Shown piece by piece: positions 40,901-51,000 of a stretch of DNA of 64,000 nucleotides (positions within the stretch are counted from its first letter, which is position 1; each line of letters begins with the position of its first letter). This stretch comes from Rhynchonema sp. JSB1_4 (lineage: Eukaryota > Nematoda > Chromadorea > Monhysterida > Xyalidae): assembly GCA_030248065.1 (NCBI GenBank), contig JASAMV010009212.1, forward strand, positions 1 through 64,000, read 5' to 3'. The notes below the pieces were generated by a model that had not been told where the DNA came from, searched no databases, and was given only the letters and a program-made list of their open reading frames with translations. Position numbers and translations under genes: made by a program.

Positions 40901-43900
40901 GGGCTAATGGAGGACCTAAACCATGGCAGTACGACGATTCCACGCCGGTTACCAATCGATGTTAATTATGCGAGCCCAGTTTGTGGGTACAATGGTATAT
41001 TGCGCATAAATCTACAGTACGTGTGTTTTTTTAATTGCAGTCCTATTATTGCGAATTATTACATTGTACGTATACATCTGGTGTGTGGTGACAGTTACCA
41101 TGTGAACTCTATACTTTGACTGGTGCCATTCCTTTCCATGTACGTGAATTTCAATGAACAAAAGTTGCTGATATGATCAGTGGCGGATCCGATCCAGCTT
41201 TGGCCAAGGGAGGGGCAAAATTCAAAAGGTCATTTTCATCTTTGTTCCATTTTTGAAAAGTGATTTTTGTATCTAGTGCTTGTTTAGAATTTAGCGTCTT
41301 GAACACCAAATACAATGTATTTTACAAAATGCGACAGCGAAATTTTGGCACTTTTTACGCTCGCGAAAGCCAAATTTCACTAAAAATGGGTGTTCCGAAA
41401 CGGTGGCCCCCTTCAGGGGCCAAAAGAACCAAAGGGGGTCATGGCCTGGCCCCCTGGATCCGCCCTTGTAAACAGCGTGTAATTCTTAAAATGCTAATCC
41501 ATTATACCGGTAAGTGACCAAGACCGACTGAAACCAGTTGCAAGATTAGGTTGACTACGCCGCTACCACAGAACCATTGGTATTTTTTCTAAACTGCTCT
41601 GGTCCCCACGGCATACCGATTCCAGTTCGATCGCAAACTGCACAGTTTTGTTCGCGACACAATCCAGTCTGTAGTGGACGAGTAGATCAGGCGTTGAGTG
41701 CTGTTGGTCATACCTGTGCACGCGGCAACTACAAAGTTCAGTTTAGCGACGGACCGCACTTGGGCGATATCATTTGAAAGGCAAACACTACGATTACGGT
41801 ACCTGCGGTTGAATAACGGCAAGGTGTACAGCCGTAATTGGGATAGACTTTGAATACCTATGTACGTACAGTACTTCAACCAGCGAAAAAAATGGTTTCC
41901 ACACATTCGAATTTCGTGTTATGACTCAACGGACCAAACAAAAATTGCTTGTGGTTCGCCGCTTTGTTAAACCGTGGCCAAAGTTTACGTGCCTTGAGAT
42001 TGAGAACAAGTAATTTAAAATTATTGACTTGAACATGTGTATCTGCACAGGTGCCCTGTCCGTGTCGGCCACACATGAGACTGTGGGTTGATGTCTTGCG
42101 AGTTGCTGATTGATTGAGGGCAACATCAGTCGGGCCACTAGTAGTACCCAGTTGTGTTTGGTCGATGCAGCTGACGGGTTGAAACTGAAATGTTTTATGT
42201 TAACGAAGACTTGTTGACGCACTTTGACTGAATTTCAGGAACGCATGATTTTCTTGATCAGTGCTGTACCCATGATATCCATTATCGACGTGTCGCACGC
42301 GTTTCCGGTCATATTTTCGATTGTAGTCATTCAGCCAGACCATATCGAATGAAACATCATGTACGAAAGGAGACTCAATGCCCCCACGGACCTGAAACGC
42401 GCATAATACACACACCCGTTTACAAACCAAACATGTGAGCAGCAGGTATTGATGCACCAGTGGCTATCGAGCCAAACAAGGGTAATGCGGTGACAATCAC
42501 AACCATTAATGTGTGTCTTTTTTGGCCCATTTCAGCCTCCTGTCACAAATGAGCGGCGGTGCACCAGGTCATCGTCAGTGCGAATGCGCCAAATAACCAG
42601 TGACGTGACCCTAAAAAGAGACACGAGCTAATTCGAATACTCGACTCACCTTCCGTTCCAACTCAGCTATTGTGGTTTGATCAATCGTGCTGTCAAGTTT
42701 TCGAACGAAAAATATCGGTTTTTGTTGCATGGCCAACTTGATTGTTGGATTGTGCAGCAGGGCCTCATGCCAGACCAGGGGAGAACAACCGCACCTGAAC
42801 AATGGATTACGCACAATGTGGTATTGAGCTTTGTGATCGAATATGCCTTGGTAACATGATCTCCTTTCCAGTTGAGGAAGAACGGATTGCAATAAAACAC
42901 TTCACGCTGACCAAGACCTGTGGCACAGCACAAGCCAATCCCGAAATATCCTGAATTAAAAAATCACTTGATCAACGTACAGATCTGACCACCAAGTTTG
43001 ATATCGCTTGCTATAAAAGCAAACGACTTTGGCTCTGTTCGTTTTTTTGTCAACAAAAAATAATGTTTCCTCGAATTCACCAGTCAATCAAGTGTCTGTG
43101 CTGACACTGGCAACTTTGTTCGCGACGGAAGTTGACGAGCCACAAATTGTGACTCAGATGAGTACGACAGAACGCGGAGTTGCGCAGGGCCTGCGAATAA
43201 ACATTAGTTCAAATGAAACATCAGAGCAAATAATGATTTATGATAGAGTCTACCCACTCTATAGTGATACGCTGCATCATTTTAGGTCATATTCACTGCA
43301 AAGAATCAATGTTGCAGATTTCGAGTTTTACAGCAGATTGCGGACCAAAGCATCGATCAAAAATATTCGCTGTAAGTCATCACTATAACAAAGGTAGTCC
43401 ATCCACCAGCTCATGTCACTTTGCGATGCTGCTGGCGGACTTGTCACCTTCCTCCACGTTCTAATGAAAGAGAAATTGAGTTTCCGAAAAAATATATTTT
43501 GCTCCTAAATCATGTAATTTTATGAAATCGACGTGTTTTATCCATATTATTTTAATTTAAATATATATTTGATCGAATTCACTCTTTTTCAACACATTCT
43601 ATCATTTTTTTCAGTTTTTTGCAAAGTCGGTCACATTCAGTTTCTCTTTCATTAGAACGTGGAGGAAGGGAACAAACCAGCCAGCAGCAACACAAAGTGA
43701 CATGAGCCGATGGATGGACTATACAACTCCAACCCCGTACAGTGCTAACCGTGTATACGAATGCCTTCAACGGTGACATGCAGTGGTCGTGCGCTTGCCT
43801 GAGTCCCTGAATCAGGGGATCGGCGGATCGAAGCAGATATTGAGCGAACGATCGATGCAACACAAACCAGTCGGCACTGCCCTCTATCAAGACACCTCGA

Positions 43901-46755
43901 GGTTGTGTATCGCTGTAAACGTGCATAAGGGGATGCCACATGTCGCGACGAAACAAATACACAAGTCCGAACTGCACTGCAACTGAACATGCAACGTAAG
44001 ATCACACATTAATGTCATCTGCCCTGAGTTGCTGTTCTCAAGACTGCGATGAAAAGAATTTTTAAGCTGAGAAATTTTCTAATTTAGGATATATGTACGT
44101 AGTGGCATCACTAGCCTCCATAAAGTCGTTATTATGAGATCACCAAGTTTGTTCACAAGCCAGAGTCATCAGAAGCATAAACATTACCGCTTTCCCAACG
44201 AGAACATGTGATTATCACATTGCACGAACACATGGTTCTGCGCCTGTTTACGCTCGTAGAAATTTGAGTATTCGTCCAGCGGGGACACAAAGTTGAAGCC
44301 GCGGTAGCTGAACATCGTGAGAATTATTGCCAGTGTCAAGATTTGGGAAATCGGTCCAGTTAGCCACGTGATCTTTTGTACTTATTATGGCAATGCCATC
44401 AAAATCTCGATCACGTAAATAAGTGACGTGCGAGCAGATCCTATGCTGCTGAAGTATTTCCAATATGCCCTCCCCCCGAACCGATGCAACATTATTTCCA
44501 AATGCTCTATTGGTGCAATCAGACCGCATGATTCGCTCAGATTGATCACGTTGTCCCAGTCTGTCCACATGGATGATGCTTCATTGATCGACGACAGATA
44601 CAGTTGCAGATGGGATATGCCGCCTTTTATGGGATTGAAGAAGATGAGTTTGAGGGAACATCATTAATTTCTGCTTGAAACTAGGAGCACAAACTCACCC
44701 CAGACGTTCGAAAATCGTCTGTTGGTCACGAAAAAGTTTGACGTTCCACCAGCTTCATATTGATGGGCAATTAGTCGTTGAACGTCAAGCATTGCTGAAA
44801 CATCATTCGATCAAACTGAGACACGCGTGGACTGGTCAAAAGAACAACCTTATTCAAAAGCAATGCAATTTCTGATCATCACAAAAACTGTCCCTCGCAG
44901 TAACCGTCATGCATCAAATCCTGTCTCGTATCCACGTGCACGTAATAGTAGTGGTGCGGTGCGTAAAGATGTTTCAACATTCGGCGTATTTGACGCACAT
45001 TACGTCCGTTCAGCATTAGGATGAACAGAATCTTTACTAATGGATTCTTATCAACTTTTGCACGATGATAGGGTGCATAGCTGCTGGGCTCAACCTTGCT
45101 TGGCTGCACAAGATGATGATCTGAAACATATTATGGTTGCGTGAAACATCAGCCAGCAGGAGATTTATCTCGGAGCCCCAAACTTCAACTCGCGTGAACG
45201 TTGGTTATTACATGGTATTATGCTGTCTGCGAACAATTTCTAACGCTGTGGTCCGCGTGACAGAAGAAAATGGTGATGGATCAGATTCGATCCGACCCCC
45301 AAAGTTCATATCGACAATGGGCTCTCTCAACCACACAAACTCACATCCCAATCCAGTGTGATACAGCGCCATCGCCATTCGACCGCCACAAAGCAGCTGT
45401 TTATGTGATGTTTCACACGGACACACAGCACACATCAAATTGGGTAGACGGTATTTGGTTAAATCGGTGGAATCGTAGGGTCCCTCCAAGTCTGGTTGAC
45501 CACAAATACATTTGCTGCCGTTGAACACACCTTAGGTACATTAAGTTAAGAAGATGTGAACTGTGCTCAGAGTTTCCGGTTGCGGTGCACCAGGTCATCG
45601 TCAGTGGCCTTGGCTACGATAATAAAGACTCAATCGTTTGCTCGAAACAACAAATGTTCAAAATAACGAACCAGCCAGCTGATATCTGTATTCGAGACAC
45701 AATTCCACGCATTTGACCGGATCACCATCGGGAATTATTCTTCTGATCGTGCCGTCAAACGTGGTTGTGCCCAGATAAATGTCAGAATAATACGAATAAC
45801 AGCCGAGATACACGTTGGTGAGCGCAGTTGCTGAAATGAAGATTGTTTAAAAAATTATAGGCCAATCCCAGACTAGGTGATTTAATGCCAAATTTCGAGC
45901 AGTTTTGATATACTCTTGCTTTGTCCGGGAACAATTTTATGGTGATTTAACTTGGTGACATGAAGAAAATCTGAAATTATTCCAGACAAAAGACTCATAG
46001 CGGGATCACGGCAGTTCTGATTCAGTCACCACCATGTTTCATAACAATGTTGTTGTCTACTAAAATGTTACAAGTGATTGCAGTGTGACCTCGTTCGGTG
46101 CATGCAGCTTGCAGTCTGACGGGGGTCAGGGTTCGGTTTTGCAGTCGGCATTCGGTATCGATGATTTTCTGTTTGCATCCAATTGAGCTGGCTCGCGACA
46201 GGGCCGATCTGAGAACGTTTACGCTTCACTAACAGGGGACCAGGACCGTTCACAATTTCTCTCTGGTACACAAACCGTGTTTCCTGCGAAAATCTATTCG
46301 GATCACATTGAGACAAGTTCAACTGTGGGGACTCAGACTCGAATCCGTCAAATGCGGACGTGGTTCTGTTCTCAGCCGATTTCACATCGATCGTGTGTTC
46401 CAAGCGACTGGCGGTGAAAGCCTATGAAACACTGAATAATGATCAAAATCAGCTTTGAATTGTGTAATACATACGTATTATACTGATTATCCGTTATTCG
46501 ACCTGTTTTGACCAAATGCGCGGTACACGCGGGTGATCGTTATGCAAATGCATCAGATGCAAATGCCTCGTTATGCCAACAACAACACATACAGGATAAC
46601 TACTGTTATTGACTCACCAGGACCACAGCCAGCAGCAAGTTGCAAGAACCCAGCAGCAAAGTGGTTGTGCACAAAATCCGACGTTTGATGTTAATGGAGA
46701 AAAAGTTGACCTGTTTCTGGTTTGGATCGCTGGTAAGATGCTTGATCTTGTGCAT
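33804..46755 (-). CDS. XYLT: Peptide O-xylosyltransferase with WSC domain (sqv-6/XYLT homologue)
   Basis: Nineteen exons: 46755-46618, 46421-46276, 46208-46072, 45830-45672, 45530-45345, 45120-44905, 44794-44699, 44623-44415, 43971-43750, 43190-43081, 42794-42650, 42391-42229, 42080-42029, 41802-41714, 34981-34815, 34758-34664, 34593-34394, 34160-34050, 33991-33804. They total 942 residues (human XYLT1 is 959). The enzyme moves xylose from UDP-xylose to core-protein serine, the first step of glycosaminoglycan synthesis, in the Golgi. The N-terminus is a type II anchor (basic KIKRR-like stretch, then LLLGSCNLLLAVVL). Next come a Cys-rich stem (SALSRASSIGC), a WSC domain, the GT14 catalytic domain and the XT C-terminal domain ending TLWSSLAPDAKSE. 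Several family-conserved residues differ (see findings). The acceptor at 34981 was chosen for phase; 34946 is an alternative. The 6.7 kb intron 41713-34982 holds a receptor gene on the other strand. Confidence 0.9.
35064..36402. mobile_element. Harbinger-like MITE, AAACCGC family, with TAA target duplication
   Basis: Terminal inverted repeats of about 37 bp start GGCTGGTTTCACAATAAATC and enclose 35067-36399, flanked on both sides by TAA (35064-35066, 36400-36402). A 3-bp TWA duplication and a GGC-starting TIR are typical of PIF/Harbinger elements. The left arm contains four tandem units, each made of TTTCACAATAAATCCGGTTT plus CCGCAAACCGC hairpins. The centre contains two copies of a CGATTAGAGC...TTTTTTGCGG segment (near 35346 and 35567). 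There is no transposase reading frame, so the element is non-autonomous. Confidence 0.8.
35750..36030. repeat. Inverted TTGCATTGATATTTC repeats inside the AAACCGC element
   Basis: Three copies of ATCAATGCAACAAAA-like sequence (near 35755, 35789, 35805) face three copies of TGTTGCATTGATATTTC (near 35859, 35929, 36006). This makes an internal foldback, probably a further nested insertion. Confidence 0.6.
36420..37886. other. Gene-free part of the XYLT intron left of the receptor gene
   Basis: No gene was recognised. 36440-36490 repeats TTTCCGGA units. 36708-36765 (GAATTCAGGGTGAAACTTC) matches 10459-10520 inside another element. 36780-37020 is rich in the palindrome CGCGTGCACGCG (separate finding). 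The remainder, to the receptor start at 37887, is AT-rich and must hold the receptor's promoter. Confidence 0.5.
37887..40637 (+). CDS. Seven-transmembrane protein resembling nematode serpentine (Sra-type) receptors
   Basis: Two exons, 37887-38153 and 39792-40637, join in phase 0 to give 370 residues. Hydrophobic segments can be counted: ILSALTFVCFVGMG and VLAVIYAAVMLI in exon 1; then one around APLKGIQFTIIGIAL, LTIGLVTILISFILAI, a segment around VVVQSILHVGSWAAF, LLLMILSFSVRLLFTIL, and LLWALALQSVWGIVLPVSL. This makes seven. The size and a Cys before TM3 fit nematode chemoreceptors of the Sra/Srab group, but no diagnostic motif settles the family. The gene lies wholly within a XYLT intron on the opposite strand. 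Its single intron consists almost only of nested transposons. A gustatory-like receptor or another 7TM protein remains possible. Confidence 0.65.
38345..39626. mobile_element. Harbinger-like MITE, ACCCGCA family, with TTA target duplication
   Basis: TIRs of about 30 bp begin GGCGGCCTTCACAATGCATG and enclose 38348-39623, flanked by TTA at both ends. The interior is tandem GGCCCGCAACCCGCA-like units, plus a CGATTAGAACTGATCC...TTTTTTGCGG segment near 38566 shared with the element at 35064. A TGGTCGCACAAT MITE (39064-39343) is inserted inside it. Confidence 0.8.
39064..39343. mobile_element. TGGTCGCACAAT MITE, inserted in the ACCCGCA element
   Basis: Ends CTGGTCGCACAATGACCATA and the inverted ...ATTGTGCGACCAG match the copies at 38187 and 51088. 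The interior (CCTGATTTTCACGTTCAGTC, then GCCCCGTCACTTTC) is shared at high identity. Confidence 0.8.
40638..41713. other. Gene-free interval in the XYLT intron
   Basis: No coding exon was recognised between the receptor stop and XYLT exon 14. It contains one MITE (41180-41469) and an open but family-less antisense stretch. 40797-40835 holds a degraded copy of the GTGCACCG intronic motif. Confidence 0.5.
41180..41469. mobile_element. GGCGGATCC-ended MITE
   Basis: The left end CAGTGGCGGATCCGATCCAG faces the right end GGATCCGCCCTTG in inverse orientation. The right half repeats GGCCCCCTTCAGGGGCC-like hairpins. There is no reading frame. Similar GGGCGGATCC ends are common on invertebrate MITEs. 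Confidence 0.6.
43081..45120 (-). other. GT14 catalytic domain exons of XYLT
   Basis: Five exons (45120-44905 to 43190-43081), continuing into 42794-42650. Landmarks in order: KILFILMLNGRNVRQIRRML, HHYYYVHVDTRQ, FFVTNRRFSNVWGG, WDNVINLSES, EGSADWFVLHRSF, SPLKAFVYT, ALRNSAFC, CQCQHRHLIDW and CGCSPLVW. These align without gaps to the vertebrate enzymes as I remember them. The position of the usual DYP triplet after NLS reads CGL, and the position of the presumed catalytic Glu (PAESFFHT in human) reads Lys. Confidence 0.8.
43246..43400. mobile_element. CAGTCTACCC-type MITE in XYLT intron
   Basis: AGAGTCTACCCACTCTATAG at the left faces CACTATAACAAAGGTAGTCC at the right, between XYLT exons 9 and 10. 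Confidence 0.5.
45345..45830 (-). other. WSC domain of XYLT (two exons)
   Basis: Exons 45830-45672 and 45530-45345 encode NVYLGCYSYYSDIYLG, then CVELCLEYRYQLAG, SKCICG, CAVCPCE and LCGGRMAMALYHTG. This is the eight-cysteine WSC pattern (YLGC...C...C...CxCG...C..C...CGG...YHTG), a putative carbohydrate-binding module. From memory, WSC domains sit at the same place in the worm and fly xylosyltransferases. Confidence 0.85.
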
Positions 46756-47375
46756 TGTTCAATCAATATATTTATTGTTGGTGCAGACCAGAATTATGCT
46801 GTGTGAATGGCTGTTGAATTTTGCCCAAAAAAGCATCTGGTCAAGCAACCAACCTACAGATTCTAACACCAAGCATAGAGTAACTGTAAAGTGCGCCTGC
46901 CCGCACAAGGACGAATGCGTCACATGATGGGATCTTGTGGTGCGTGACACACAACTGACCAACATACTGATCATGGATGACCTTGCACAAAAAAGTGATC
47001 GTGAATGTTATGACTTTGGTTGGGCTGCGCATGGAAGATGACACAGACACGGCAAAATGAATCGGTCGGTGTATATTGCAGCGCACTGCCGGAACATGAA
47101 ACCAGTGTTTTAGCTGTGATCTAATGTAATGCTCATTGGTAGTTGCTTTGGGTATTTAATTCATGTGACAAAAACATAACATGACACATGATGACACAGT
47201 AACCACGCGTGGTGGACAGCAACGTGGGACTGCGCGTAATGCTGCGGCTGCTATTGTTTCTGTGTGTCATACCATTCCAAACTTTGAAGCGCTGCATTCG
47301 TGGTTCACTGCAAGGAACTAAGGGCCTGTTAGCAAAAAGTATTTTCATTTATGATCAAGGTAACACGGTAGTATG

Positions 47376-47519
47376 TACAGTCTACCCTTTATATAGTGAC
47401 TCGATCGTCACCGCTATGCAGAGCAGTAATCTGGAGGTTTACTGCAAATTGGGACCCAAACTGTCGTTCACTACAGATTCACTATGTGGATGTTCACTAT
47501 AGAGAGGGTCGACTGTACC
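47376..47519. mobile_element. CAGTCTACCC mariner-like MITE
   Basis: TACAGTCTACCCTTTATATA at the left faces TATAGAGAGGGTCGACTGTA at the right. The ends lie within TA dinucleotides. Related pairs occur at 17442-17620, 18577-18770, 43246-43400 and 50757-50880. Confidence 0.65.
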
Positions 47520-47649
47520 AATGTGTACATGGCTACATTTGTATAGTGACAGGGACTGGTAGATATGGCAGGGTACAATACCAGAGGCACGGCGAATACT
47601 GTGCCTGTAGAACTTTATCGGACAACATTTCGGAGAGGTGTTATTATTC

Positions 47650-47762
47650 GGATTGCGGGCGGCTTATTGGCAGACCAGCTAACCCGCTTTTCTAATTTTG
47701 CATGTGAGAGCAAAAGCGGGTCCGCTAATCCGCAACCCGCTACATTGTGAGACAGGCCTCAT
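47650..47762. mobile_element. Partial Harbinger-like element (ACCCGC family)
   Basis: GGATTGCGGGCGGCTTATTG, then AATCCGCAACCCGC and a right end ATTGTGAGACAGGCC. It resembles one end of the elements at 35064 and 38345; the left TIR is not intact. Confidence 0.45.
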
Positions 47763-48072
47763 AGTGGATCAAAGCTGTTAAATTCTTTTATGCAACTTTT
47801 ACACGGTTTTGTGAATTACAGTTATAAATACAATATCAAACTGATTCCATTCAGTAACCACACTTATCTATGACACCGGATATGTTTGCGAAACATTATG
47901 CAAATAAGGCAACACCAACAAAACAACCACTGACAAACGTGCATGACAATGCCCAGAAAGAAACTCAACAATCAAGTAACAATGCATAAAATGATCAGTT
48001 TTTACTCATCACCCAACCAAATCACAAGTAGTCCCTATGTTTCATTGCCATCCGTTGTCTGATTGTGCAGGT

Positions 48073-51000
48073 TCACGCATGCTTGCCCACATCAATGACC
48101 CATTCATCTGCGTCCAACAACAATTGATCCGTATTCCATCCCTGAGCGGTCAGCTCGGCGAAAAAATGTGATGAGAATAATTGGGTACGCAGAACAGTGA
48201 TGTCGGTCAATGTCGTTGTGCTGAACGAAGGGAAGAAGAAATTTGTAAAAACCCTCATTTGTTTTAGAAATATTTTTAAGATCCCAACCGTGCTGCCAAC
48301 AATTCAGCCAAACACGCAGCCTGTAGTTTGTCGGTTGTGGTTGCGTGCGACGCAAACAGCACGCTCAATCGGTTACTGTTGGTGATTATGCAGTAACCTG
48401 AGAAAAGATTTGGTTTATCCGGACGTTTCGAACATCGTCAGTGTCAACGCACCCCCAGTTGGCTAATTGCACATGAAGAACCTCCGGACCACCAACCATG
48501 CCGTTTCAATTCGTTGCTGACAGTATCCCAATCGTGTCCCACCGTGACAACGTTGTCAATATTGCATCCATAGTTCACTACCGCACCCCGATCGGCACCG
48601 GGTATAAAGTCACCCAAAACGCTCTCACGAGCATTCACCCAGTCGATACTTGGCACTTGGCCACTTGTGTGGAACGCACTGCAAATCGGGTTGGGGTCTT
48701 GAATTGGCCGTTAATGAACAGTTAACATAAATCGAGAATTGGAGATATAAAGGCAATCCAGCCGCTGATGTCACCACCCCGAAATCTACAGTATACCAGA
48801 GTCTGAGCCATTACACCGTTTTTCGACTTATACATCAAGTGATCTTTCTTTAGTTCAATGTTTCATGCTGTTTCATGCCACGCAGCTGAATACTGTGTGA
48901 GCCGAATGGCTCTAAAGAGGTACAATTTTATAACACAGGGAAATTTTCTTTGGGCCACAGTTTGAGATAGAGTTGCTCCACTAATTTTGACCAGCGTAAA
49001 AGTTATTCCTCTACAGCTAATGAACATCTTTTACGCTGGTCGAAATTAGTGGAGCAACTCTATCTCAAACTGTGGCCCAAAGAAAAAATACCTTTTCGAT
49101 CAATCGTCAATCAAAAGTCTCATCACATCCCTTTCCATCCCAACTAACTACAGTAACCCATACCAAACTTGTCTACTGATCCTACCCACCACATCACTAA
49201 TTTACCAAATTCCAATCAAGAAGAGACTAAATTCATCGCAAACAAGCCTTTTTCAACATCTGTACTCAAAGAAACAACAGCACCAAGACGGGATAGAGTA
49301 AAGAAATTCAAGAGAAGATCCAAGATCAACTCAAACCCCTCGCGCAAACATGGCCGCCTGAAGCTTCGAAGCGTTGGAGCAATCTGATGCGGAGCGAAAG
49401 GAGCGCAATTGAATAGGACCATGAACTACTGAGATTGACTGCAAAAATGCTGATAGTGATATGTCCTTTGGATCTATTAACGGCTTTAGCTTATGATCAC
49501 TTAGGAGAAATCGCTCAGCTTTTTGTTAGTCTTTGGATTTTGTGATCCCTCTTGTGTAATGATGATCATCATTGTTCGGAGCTCAGAATATTAAAAAAAA
49601 TGCTTTGTAACATGACCGCAAAACGTAACCTGATCAGTAGCCTAATTCGTTTTCGATTCAATGATTTCATTCTCAACGCGCACACCGCTCTGTAGTTGGC
49701 GTACAAATGCATTGATGTGAACACGGTGAACAACGGCCACACAAGCGTCATCTTGCCTGAATTGTAAAGGGCGATTTCATTAAAAAGTAGCAACAAATAC
49801 ACCCGCCATGCAATGACATGATCGGACCTGTCATTTTTGGTCAGTTCTCACAACGGTCACTCGCTATGAAAAGGGTACCCTGCATAAATAAAATAGATTT
49901 TGTGCAACCCACCAGACACGACTGGCATGAGCAACAGACTGCAAATGAGTGCTGATAGATTCACCAGTGTTTCCTGACTGCCATCTTTGGCTGAAACATC
50001 AGCCAGATTGTTGCAACACGCCTGTGGGTGGGTAAGGGAGAAAGATTAGAAACAAAAAACATTCGACAGTGATTGCAACCTAGCTGTTCACCTGATGTTG
50101 TGTCAATGCAGCGCGTGTCGCACCGCCAGCGACGCCCACCATCGCACGACACACGCTCGACACGCACACAATAATGGTGAACAGGGTTGGCCTGAAGAAT
50201 TGATGACAAAACTCCGCTAGTTGTTCGCATGACGATAGATGTGGTGCATGATTTCGCTTGCGTTTAGTCCTTTCGAACGCAGTCAGGTGATAATTGCATC
50301 TTAAAAACGAATAATCCCATTGCCCAAGCAAGGAAAATGTTTCATGTGGGAAATTCCGAAACATTTGTACACGAATCAGAGAGCCGCGTAATAAAAGCAG
50401 TTGTGCCGACAATAAATAAAAAAACGTTGTAGCCATTGATCACTTGTACGACCAGATTCAGCGCGTGTCAGGGTTTTTTTTTCAAGAAAAGCAATCAACC
50501 AAATAGGGTTTTAAAATAAAACTACAATGCAAACACAGATATTTCACGTCCACCCACCACAGTGGTGCCAGCAGATCGATCAGGAATGAAACATCATTGA
50601 GAATGTCAGCGAACAATCGCCATTTCTTGCAGTCACTGTCGAGTTGTGTGCCTCGTGCGTACGCGAATGCGATGCGACCAATGTGACCGGCACCGTCCTT
50701 CAGCAACAGCGTCATTGTGGCTGCCAGTGTTGTGGCCGTCTGAAAATGAGCTTGGCAACGGTCAACCCTCTCTATGGTGACCAACAGTTTGGTCTCCTAT
50801 CTACTCAGGTATCTGCTACCTTATACAGCGACCTAAACGCAGGATTATGGCTGATATCCCTATGAAGAGGGTAGATCGTAGTTTGACCCGCATTGCCCAA
50901 ATATGTTAGTGATGTTGGCCTGGTTCAAATGAACTGGATGTCTCTCATTCCAAAAACCTGGCTAATATGCTAAAACTTCTCCACCAGATTTCTCAATCAA

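Larger units (their letters stand above)
46756..48072. other. Intergenic: XYLT 5' flank and RUSF1 3' flank
   Basis: No gene was recognised. It holds the XYLT promoter region, a CAGTCTACCC MITE (47376-47519), a partial Harbinger-like element ending ACATTGTGAGACAGGCC near 47756, and the RUSF1 3' UTR. Confidence 0.5.

Noticed and set aside
42794..42960. Apparent frame changes upstream of XYLT exon 11
   Set aside because: The missing residues (ALRNSAFC...CQCQHRHLIDW) were found as a separate exon at 43190-43081, which splices in phase to 42794.
44382..44568. Apparent frameshift in XYLT exon 8 (alternative frame reading LEILQQHRICSHV)
   Set aside because: The other frame (IEHLEIMLHRFGGRAYWKYF) aligns to the family residue by residue and splices in phase at 44415, so no frameshift is needed.
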